Below are positions 27,351 through 34,156 of a stretch of 64,000 nucleotides of DNA, piece by piece (positions within the stretch are counted from its first letter, which is position 1; each line of letters starts with the position of its first letter). The position numbers and the translations under genes were made by a program. Under the pieces are notes generated by a model. It saw only the letters and a program-made list of their open reading frames with translations, did not search any database and was not told where the DNA came from. Origin of the DNA: Kerstersia gyiorum (GTDB lineage: Bacteria > Pseudomonadota > Gammaproteobacteria > Burkholderiales > Burkholderiaceae_B); contig NZ_SGWZ01000001.1 in NCBI RefSeq assembly GCF_004216755.1, positions 620,001 to 684,000 of the forward strand. The letters run 5' to 3'.

Positions 27351-28910
27351 TTAGAAACGTTTTTCCAGTGTCAGCATCCATTGTCGGGTACGCCGTGTGT
27401 ACAAAGCGGTGTGGCTGCTGCGAACCCGTTCGTACAGCAGACCTAGCTTGGGTTCAAAACCGGCGAAGGTTAGCTGAGAATGGCCAATACTGAGATTGGT
27501 TGTGAACCGGCGATCTTTGCGCCATTCATGTAGCAAGGTATCGACAGCGTCGTAACGACGAAATCCAATTTGTGCGAAAGCGTTTAGATTCAGTCCGTTC
27601 TCCAATTGAGTAGCGAAGCCTGCGTTGATGCTCCGCTGCCGGAAGGATTCGCTAGGTGCCGCTAGGCTATCTCGTTGATAGCTCAGACCTGCGAAGAGCG
27701 ATGCGCGGGGGGTGATCATCCAGAGCAGGCCAGGAGAAATACTGGATGTATCGCCTTCATAGCTGCGTAGGCGCACATCGTAATAATGACGTTTGAGCCA
27801 GCGTGCGTATGTTGATACTTGCACGCTGGGCGTGAACCAATGTCCGATGCTGGCGTTCAGTCCCTCACCGTGGGAGTAGCGTTTGCCATCGAGCCACTGC
27901 CATTGCAGGGCAGGGCCTAGCGCCAACCAGCTAGATACAGTCTGGTTTTTGTAGTGGAACGCAAGTGCAATGGCGTTCTCGTCATAACCTGATAGGCTGG
28001 TGTAACGCAGGCCATCGACGGATGCGTCATAGGCCAGGAAGTGGTTGCCGCCGATATTGGCCTCTTGTTCCAGTATCAGGGCGTAGTTGGTGCCCCAGGA
28101 CGATTGAGGCATGGCGTCTAAAGGCTTGCGGAGGATGACGTTGCTGAAGATGATGTCGCGTTCGTCACCGCTTTGGTTGACATTGCTATTGTGTATCAGC
28201 CGAAGACGCAGGCGCGGCACAACACGCTGTTGCTGGTCGATGGTATTCAGATAGAGCTGCGCGAGCTGGCGCATGCTGGGAGGCAGTGTCTCGTTGCCGG
28301 CGGTAGCTTCGAACTGGGTCCGGGCATCCCGGTATTGTTTATTTTCGAACAGCATCGCGGCCAGGTCGAAGCGGACGTAGTCCAGGCTGGCATCCTCATT
28401 CAGCATGTCACGGTATTGGGCGATTGCAGCGCTATGGTGCCGTTGCTGGCGGAGGATGGCGCCTTGGCCGTAGCGCACCAATTGTGGATCGTGACCAGGA
28501 GATTGTTGGTATAGGTGCAGCACATGAGCCAGTGTTTTCCAATCCTGGCTGTGTAACGAGGCAGTGATGACTATTTCGGCCAATTGCGGGTATTGGCGCA
28601 GGTCGTCGTCAGTGACAGAAGGGGGAGGGGCCTCAGCGTCAGCGACATGTCTGGGCGGGGCGGGTTGCTGGCGGCCTGTCGGTTGTAAGCGTTCTTGCCA
28701 ATCGGAGTCCAGGCGGCGCAGATTTTCGATAGGTTCTTGTCGCGGGGGCTCAACGGTTTGAGCCAGTGTGTTCGTGGCAAGAGTACCCAGTAGACTAAGT
28801 AGCAAAGATACCTTGCCTACGTTCCGTAATGTGGAAACGAGGCAGGCTGGTGCGAAAGCAGAAAGCCGAAGTGAACGGAAATAGGCTGGGTTTGCGGATA
28901 GGCGGGGCAT
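27351..28910 (-). CDS. Slam outer-membrane translocator (surface lipoprotein assembly modulator, DUF560)
   Basis: About 519 residues. A signal peptide ends near LLSLLGTLATNTLAQ. An N-terminal periplasmic TPR-like domain (WKTLAHVLHLYQQSPG through YRDARTQFEATA) is followed by a beta-barrel of about 300 residues that starts IHNSNVNQSGD and ends with the Slam-typical block HSQLTFAGFEPKLGLLYERVRS, then a C-terminal WMLTLEKRF. Slam proteins carry lipoproteins such as TbpB, or hemophilins, across the outer membrane. It is last in the locus, directly after its likely client. Start is uncertain: 28988 is in frame. Confidence 0.9.
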   Translation of the reverse strand: MPRLSANPAYFRSLRLSAFAPACLVSTLRNVGKVSLLLSLLGTLATNTLAQTVEPPRQEPIENLRRLDSDWQERLQPTGRQQPAPPRHVADAEAPPPSVTDDDLRQYPQLAEIVITASLHSQDWKTLAHVLHLYQQSPGHDPQLVRYGQGAILRQQRHHSAAIAQYRDMLNEDASLDYVRFDLAAMLFENKQYRDARTQFEATAGNETLPPSMRQLAQLYLNTIDQQQRVVPRLRLRLIHNSNVNQSGDERDIIFSNVILRKPLDAMPQSSWGTNYALILEQEANIGGNHFLAYDASVDGLRYTSLSGYDENAIALAFHYKNQTVSSWLALGPALQWQWLDGKRYSHGEGLNASIGHWFTPSVQVSTYARWLKRHYYDVRLRSYEGDTSSISPGLLWMITPRASLFAGLSYQRDSLAAPSESFRQRSINAGFATQLENGLNLNAFAQIGFRRYDAVDTLLHEWRKDRRFTTNLSIGHSQLTFAGFEPKLGLLYERVRSSHTALYTRRTRQWMLTLEKRF

Positions 28911-29055
28911 CGTGGGCAGAAGGCAGCAAACGTCCGGTATGGTGTGGCCGTTAGTGGCGTTTGTTTGACATGAGAGGAAGTCGCACATGTCATGCCAGCG
29001 GACGGCCGCTGATGGAAAAGATCAGCTAGGCGTGATGAGAGGCACCAAAGTCATT

Positions 29056-29133
29056 TGGCGACGGTCCCGCCTTGCGGTGCCGTCGCCAGAGACTCAAGTG
29101 ACAGTCAGAGTAAGAGAGACTTCGTGAAGTCTC
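29056..29133 (-). other. Two hairpins between the hemophilin-like and Slam genes
   Basis: GAGACTT (29116-29122) and AAGTCTC (29127-29133) form a 7-bp stem overlapping the stop codon of the client gene. Further on, TGGCGACGG (29056-29064) pairs with CCGTCGCCA (29080-29088), extended inside by CCGC/GCGG. Neither is followed by a U-run on the minus strand, so they may act as RNA stability or processing elements that make client and translocator levels differ. Confidence 0.6.
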
Positions 29134-29914
29134 AGCGTTCCCCGATCAGTGCGTAGCCATTGAGTTTGTCCACCAGCTCGGTGCCGCCGAGTTGGCCTGC
29201 GACTTCCTCGGCGTTGGGGCCAAAGATACCCAGCGTGTAGGTCGAATTGGCGAGACCGGTGGCATCGAGGGAGGTGCCGCCATTGAGTTCCGTCAATGTA
29301 GCGACGCCGGATACGGACAGTTTGCCGCCAGCGGCGCTGATAGCAGCCGCTTGCAGATCACCTTGAATGTTGAATGAGCCCACCCCAGGACGATTGCCGG
29401 TGATATTTGCTACGCTGCCCTCACCGACCCAGCCGGCGCCGTCCTGACGGATTTCATAGAAGAAATCGCCATCACCTGCAACGATGTGGTTGAAGGCTTT
29501 GCCGGTATATTCGAATTTGTTGCTACCCGTGGGCAGCACGCTGGTCGTCGTCGTTTGGACGCCGACGGCTTCCTTGACGAAACTGCGGTCAGCTCCGCCC
29601 TGCAGGATGTTGCCCACTACAGAAGAGTGCGTCAGGCTGTGGACACGGTACACAGCGTTGTAGGTAGTGCTCCCTTCAGTGTGTGTGCCAGTGATACGAG
29701 TCGTCGTGTTTTTGAGCGACGGATCAGCGAGGTTGAAAGTGGTGGAAGGGCCGGGGGTATACGGCACACTGTTGTAGGTGAACGAGCCTTTGTAGATGGC
29801 ATTGTCCAAAACGAAGGCATTCAAGGCACGGTCGTTGATGTTAAAGGCGGAAGCGTTTTGCGCAACGAATGCCAGGGTGATGGCCAGGAAGGGAGCTGTA
29901 GTGCGTAGTTTCAT
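29132..29914 (-). CDS. Slam-dependent secreted protein, hemophilin/TbpB-barrel-like
   Basis: 260 residues with a standard signal peptide cut after QNASA; the mature N-terminus FNINDRALN has no lipobox Cys, so it is not a lipoprotein. The N-terminal half is Thr/Ser-rich; the C-terminal half is a small beta-barrel ending LGIFGPNAEEVAGQLGG and LNGYALIGER, close to the FGPNAEE(V/M)xG signature of TbpB lobes and hemophilins. It is the immediate upstream neighbour of the Slam gene, the usual client position. Heme or metal binding is inferred, not shown. AAGGA lies eight bases before the ATG. Confidence 0.75.
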   Translation of the reverse strand: MKLRTTAPFLAITLAFVAQNASAFNINDRALNAFVLDNAIYKGSFTYNSVPYTPGPSTTFNLADPSLKNTTTRITGTHTEGSTTYNAVYRVHSLTHSSVVGNILQGGADRSFVKEAVGVQTTTTSVLPTGSNKFEYTGKAFNHIVAGDGDFFYEIRQDGAGWVGEGSVANITGNRPGVGSFNIQGDLQAAAISAAGGKLSVSGVATLTELNGGTSLDATGLANSTYTLGIFGPNAEEVAGQLGGTELVDKLNGYALIGER

Positions 29915-29970
29915 GATGTAGTTCCTTTGATGAGGAAGAGGAAAACAAGACAGGCTGTGGCTCTGATCAT
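29911..29970 (-). CDS. Small leader ORF overlapping the hemophilin-like start
   Basis: A 19-codon ORF, MIRATACLVFLFLIKGTTS, begins at an ATG (29970) seven bases after a full AGGAG site (29978-29982) and ends in a TGA sharing bases with the next ATG (ATGA). Its central part is hydrophobic. The ribosome site of the main gene lies inside it, so translation of the two should be coupled. No homologue is recognised. It may be a leader peptide, or simply a chance ORF with a good ribosome site. Confidence 0.4.
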   Translation of the reverse strand: MIRATACLVFLFLIKGTTS

Positions 29971-30123
29971 CACTACACTCCTGGTTATTTCTGAATGAAA
30001 AATGAAATCAATATTGTTTTTTCTTTCGTTACGTTAAGAAGACGTTTGAGGCGCTGGTTTTGCCACCTATGGGTTAGATTGGATTTTTATGTATAAATGG
30101 ATTTTTCATAGAAAAATCCTATC

Positions 30124-30147
30124 CCCGGCCAGGGTTGACTGGCCGGG
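30124..30147 (-). terminator. Hairpin after the second ELWxxDGT lipoprotein gene
   Basis: CCCGGCCAG (30124-30132) pairs with CTGGCCGGG (30139-30147), 9 bp with a 6-nt loop, 15 bases after the stop of the gene at 30162. On the minus strand it is followed by an AT-rich stretch containing TTTTT. It probably terminates part of the message. The AT-rich 150 bases beyond it could house a second promoter for the hemophilin-like and Slam genes. Confidence 0.65.
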
Positions 30148-30161
30148 TGCACGATTGTGTG

Positions 30162-32060
30162 TCAGCGGATAGGGCGGGTAAACGTGTGGACGAAGTTTGC
30201 TTCAGTGTCTGCCTGCCGTACTGCCTGAGTGCCTGTTGGTGTGCCGTCGGTGAGCCAGTATTGCTGGCGATAGGTTGTGACAGTGGCACTGCTTTCTGTG
30301 ACTCGAGCCGAAATCAGCAGTTTGTCATTGGCAACGCTCAGCACGCCGGTCAGGCTGCATTGGCCGCTTGCGCAGGCATCCGTGGCGGGGAAGGGGCTTG
30401 TCGCTGATACTGCGTTCGAGAACAGACGCTGGGTGCCGGCACTTGTTCCATCCGAAGACCAAAGGTGGCCATCAGTGCCAACGAACACGACGCGCTCTCC
30501 GACGGGGTGTAGTGAAGCGATTGTGGTGCGGACGTTGGGGGCGGTCAGGATGATCTGGGGATGGATTTTATCGGCGGCGACGGCGTTCAGCTTGCCGTCG
30601 CTACCCAGCCGCCATAAGGTTTCCTGGCTGCCGTTGCTGGCAAGGAAGAACAGTGCGTTAGCCGTGGGCGTCAGGAAACTGAGCGTTTCGCCGTTGGCGA
30701 AGGTGCTCAGCGCCAGAGTGCCTGAGGCATCTGCGCTGCCATTGCTGCGCCAGAGTTGCTGCTGGCCGCTTGTGGCGTCCTTGCGTACGAAATGCAGTGC
30801 ACCGTTAAAAATGGCGGCATTGTCTTCAGGCAGGTAGTTGCCCTTTACCAGTGTCGTGTCGCTGCTGTCGAAAAGGGTGTTGATGGCGTGGGTGTCTGTG
30901 TCCACGACGGCCAGATAGGGGCGTGATGCTAGCGAGAGGACAAACAGTTTTTTGCCGATGACGTTCAGGAGGGTGTCGGTAGAACCGTAGCGATTGTTCC
31001 AGTCTTTGACGTTCTTAACCAATTTCGCTTCTTCGTCGGTGTCGATATTCTTGACGTAGAGCGTCTCGGTCTTGTTGTTGAAGAAGAACAGCTGGTTGCC
31101 TGTAGCGACGGCCGAAGCACGCCTTGGCGCGTTGAACAGCTGTCCCCCATTGATGGTTACCGGAACGGATTCGGTTTCCGGATTGCCGTCATGTCTGACC
31201 AGGCTGTCTGACGTTGTCGTGCCGTTACCCGGTCCCTGGATATAAAAATATTTGTTCGCGACATTGGTGAATATCTCCGAGGGCCCATTGGGAGAGTCAC
31301 TGGTGTCAGCATAGACCTTGGTGCTGCTGGCGGTGCCTGTTGTGGACCACCATTCCCGGCCGTAGTTTTGGTCCAATGCCAGGAAGAACAGTTTGCCTTG
31401 GAAGAAGTCTGGGTAGGCTGTGTTGACGGTGTTGAGGTTGAATAGGGTCGTATCTAGGAAATTGCGGTATATAACGGTTTCTCCGGCCGTATCCTTGAGC
31501 CAGTCGATGCGGCCATGGTCCACATCCAGTTGCAGCCAGCCTTGCTGAACATAGGCGCGGGTTTGGGTGCCGTTGTTCCAGGTTTGTGTGCCGCCATCCT
31601 CCAGCATGTCGTGGATTAACTGAATACGTCCGCACGCTACGGCGATGCGGGTGTCTGTTGCCGGAGGATTGGCGGTCAGCGTCAGGCTGGTGCCGCTCGG
31701 GTCGATTGTGCCCAAGTCAGTCGAGGTGAAACGGCACTGCAATAGGTGGGCCTGAGGTTGAGGCGGTGTGACTGTGTTGATACGCAGCACATTGCCACGG
31801 TCATACGTGGCAAGCACGCGGCTGCCATTGTCTGTGAAATCGAAGGTCGCCAATGTATCGTTGCCATTGCGATATTCCAGCGCGACGCTGGCACCGGCCG
31901 GCAGTTGTTGTACTTGTAGTGATACCTGGCCGGGTTCGGCGGGTTCCGGGGTGGGCGTGGATGGCTGGCTGCTGTCGCTGCTGCCACCACCGCCGCAGGC
32001 TGCCAGCGCGACGGTCAAAGTGGTGATCGTCAATGGGTAGGTAATGTGATGTCTTGTCAT
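30162..32060 (-). CDS. ELWxxDGT-repeat lipoprotein B
   Basis: 632 residues. A lipoprotein signal ends in the lipobox LAAC, followed by GGGGSS and a Pro/Thr linker; no Asp at +2 suggests the outer membrane. At least four degenerate repeats of the ELWxxDGTxxGT type are seen: WWSTTGTASSTKVY, LWRSNGSADASGTLAL, LWSSDGTSAGTQRLF, YWLTDGTPTGTQAV. Such repeats probably form a beta-propeller. Paired cysteines (LLQCRF and VACGRI; DACASGQC) match those in lipoprotein A, showing the two are paralogs. I infer surface display through the nearby Slam and a role with the TonB receptor; no function is known. Confidence 0.75.
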   Translation of the reverse strand: MTRHHITYPLTITTLTVALAACGGGGSSDSSQPSTPTPEPAEPGQVSLQVQQLPAGASVALEYRNGNDTLATFDFTDNGSRVLATYDRGNVLRINTVTPPQPQAHLLQCRFTSTDLGTIDPSGTSLTLTANPPATDTRIAVACGRIQLIHDMLEDGGTQTWNNGTQTRAYVQQGWLQLDVDHGRIDWLKDTAGETVIYRNFLDTTLFNLNTVNTAYPDFFQGKLFFLALDQNYGREWWSTTGTASSTKVYADTSDSPNGPSEIFTNVANKYFYIQGPGNGTTTSDSLVRHDGNPETESVPVTINGGQLFNAPRRASAVATGNQLFFFNNKTETLYVKNIDTDEEAKLVKNVKDWNNRYGSTDTLLNVIGKKLFVLSLASRPYLAVVDTDTHAINTLFDSSDTTLVKGNYLPEDNAAIFNGALHFVRKDATSGQQQLWRSNGSADASGTLALSTFANGETLSFLTPTANALFFLASNGSQETLWRLGSDGKLNAVAADKIHPQIILTAPNVRTTIASLHPVGERVVFVGTDGHLWSSDGTSAGTQRLFSNAVSATSPFPATDACASGQCSLTGVLSVANDKLLISARVTESSATVTTYRQQYWLTDGTPTGTQAVRQADTEANFVHTFTRPIR

Positions 32061-32124
32061 GTTTTTTTATCTCCGAGGGGAGGCTGAGATAGGGTTTCGT
32101 CTCAATCGAGATGGGAGCGTGACG

Positions 32125-32159
32125 TCGAGAACCGGCAGCGTGGTCGCTCCGGTTCTCGA
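32125..32159 (-). other. Long hairpin between the two lipoprotein genes
   Basis: TCGAGAACCGG (32125-32135) pairs perfectly with CCGGTTCTCGA (32149-32159); inside, AGCG/CGCT adds four pairs around a TGGT loop. No U-run follows on the minus strand. It lies in the 123-base gap between paralogous genes and resembles an mRNA processing or stability element. Confidence 0.6.
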
Positions 32160-32183
32160 TGCGTGGCCCAGGGCCGGCTGGGT

Positions 32184-34136
32184 TCAGGAGCCGCGAGGGA
32201 ACCAGAAGGGGTTACCGTCTTCGCCCATGACTTGTGTGCTACCTTCGGGTGTGCCGTCGCTGATCCAGTAGAAAATCCTGATTTCGTCGCCGTTGGCGGT
32301 CTCTACCATGTTCTGTACGCGGTACAGCAGTTTGTTGCCCAAGGGGGTCGGTAGATGGACATGGCAGCTCAAACGGCACTGGCCCGCGGTATGTACAGGG
32401 CTGACTTCGGCGTTCGGAAATAGGCGCACGGTGCCTTCACGGGTACCGTCGGTCGTCCAGAGGTGATTGGTGAAGCGGGATCCGTTGGAGCCGTCGTCAC
32501 CGAACACGACGCGGTTACCGGCGACGAATAGGCCGGTTTGATAGTTCCCGTGAATCTTGCTGAACGCGTCGCGGTTCGACCCGGTGTCGGGCATGAGTGT
32601 TTCTGGTTCGATAATCCACTGGGTTCCTGCGGTTGTCCCATCGCTGCGCATCAGGGCGCGGATGGGAACGTTATCGCGCAGGTCCAGTTGGGCGGTGAAT
32701 ACCAGGGTGCTATCCGTCGCGGCCAATTCACCGATGCTGGCGCGGGCATAGCCAGAATGGGTTGTGACGTCATAGATGAGATTCGTGCCCGCCACGGTAC
32801 CGTCGCTGCGCCAGAGTTGCTGGTCGTTGCGGATGAAGTAAACCAGTTCTTTGAATGTGACGAAGGAGCGAGTCGTGTTGGCACCTGGGCCGGTGAACAA
32901 GGGGAATGTGCCCGCAGCTGTGCCGTCACTGCGCCAGAGGCCAGCTTCCGAAATTCCATCGCGTTTCAGGCGTCCGGAGAACAGGAAAATAGTGCCTAGG
33001 CGGGCAATTTGGGAGCGATGTGCCGAAGGTGGGATATTTGCATCTAAGCCTGAGAACAGCTGTGTGCTGATGCCTGTGTTGATGTTCTTGCCGTAGAGGG
33101 ACCACAGATCGCCGTCAAGGTAGCTGAAGTAAATGGTCTCACCGTTTTGCCACTGTCCCATGACCCGGCCGCTGTATCCCTGCGGCAATGGCAGCGCGAC
33201 ATCGCTAGGCACTGTCCCGGCGCCAGTGCCATCGGTTTGCCAGCCATCGCCCACGGCTCCCAAATACGTCGTATTGAAGAATTGCAGTTGGGGGGATGTG
33301 CCATTGGTCAGCACAGAGCCAGTGTTGGTGCGGTTTTCGGTAGCGGTGAAGAAGTTGAATGTCCTCACGGTGCCATCGGGTTCCGTGCGTGTCAGCATGC
33401 GCGTACCGGCATCGGTACCAGTCGTGCTCCATGTGAGTTTTGTGTTCCTGCCGGGATGCCAGGCGGTGAACAACAAATGTCCACCCGCATAAGCGGACGG
33501 AACTTGCTGTGCGATTCCTGTGCCGGATCTATCTGCTTGGACGGTTTGACCGTGCTCGTCTCGTAGCCACGATGCTGAACCACGATCGACATCGACACGT
33601 AACCAGCCTAGCCGGGTGGCGTTACCTTGGCCCTGGCTCAGGAATTCGCTGCTGAGATAGACTCGGCCGCAGTGCACGGCTTGCACCGCATTGTCCAGGG
33701 CCTTGTCCAAACGCAGCTTGCCATCCGGCTGCAGCGTTCCATGGCTGCCGTAGCTGACGAAACGGCAGTTCACCAGGAACTGTTGCGGCGCGGGAACCTG
33801 GATCGTGTCCAGGCTCAAGGTGTCTCCGGGCTGAGCGCTGGGGAGGTTACCAACTGCTGTGCGGGTCGTGTTTCCGGTGATTGAGACCGACGTTGATGTC
33901 TCGCCAGAACCGTGCGCGATTTCCAGGCGAGAGCCTTCCGGCAGATCGCAAACTTTGAGCGTCAGGCCTGCGGGCGTTGTTGCGAGAGGGCAATCCCGTT
34001 CAACGACAGCAGGCTGTTCTGTATCGTCGCCGGGTTCGATGCGCCAGGCATCGTCACCATCGCCGCTGACGCAGGAGGCCAGTGCGATACTGAGGCACGA
34101 CAAGGTCAATGAGGGAATGAATAGGGCTGGTTTCAC
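32184..34136 (-). CDS. ELWxxDGT-repeat lipoprotein A
   Basis: 650 residues, starting at a GTG (34136) with AGGA ahead, only about 20 bases after the TonB receptor stop. The lipobox is LASC, followed by VSGDGDDAW. Repeats are clearer than in B: LTWSTTGTDAGTRML, GWQTDGTGAGTVP, GLWRSDGTAAGTFPL, QLWRSDGTVAGTNLI, ALMRSDGTTAGTQWI, HLWTTDGTREGTVRL, YWISDGTPEGSTQV. Seven repeats fit a seven-bladed propeller. Cysteines in LVNCRF, VHCGRV and GQCRLSC match B. Tight spacing to the receptor implies a joint job at the outer membrane, probably ligand capture; this is inference. Confidence 0.78.
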   Translation of the reverse strand: MKPALFIPSLTLSCLSIALASCVSGDGDDAWRIEPGDDTEQPAVVERDCPLATTPAGLTLKVCDLPEGSRLEIAHGSGETSTSVSITGNTTRTAVGNLPSAQPGDTLSLDTIQVPAPQQFLVNCRFVSYGSHGTLQPDGKLRLDKALDNAVQAVHCGRVYLSSEFLSQGQGNATRLGWLRVDVDRGSASWLRDEHGQTVQADRSGTGIAQQVPSAYAGGHLLFTAWHPGRNTKLTWSTTGTDAGTRMLTRTEPDGTVRTFNFFTATENRTNTGSVLTNGTSPQLQFFNTTYLGAVGDGWQTDGTGAGTVPSDVALPLPQGYSGRVMGQWQNGETIYFSYLDGDLWSLYGKNINTGISTQLFSGLDANIPPSAHRSQIARLGTIFLFSGRLKRDGISEAGLWRSDGTAAGTFPLFTGPGANTTRSFVTFKELVYFIRNDQQLWRSDGTVAGTNLIYDVTTHSGYARASIGELAATDSTLVFTAQLDLRDNVPIRALMRSDGTTAGTQWIIEPETLMPDTGSNRDAFSKIHGNYQTGLFVAGNRVVFGDDGSNGSRFTNHLWTTDGTREGTVRLFPNAEVSPVHTAGQCRLSCHVHLPTPLGNKLLYRVQNMVETANGDEIRIFYWISDGTPEGSTQVMGEDGNPFWFPRGS

Positions 34137-34156
34137 TGGACGGTTTCCTGCAGGAA

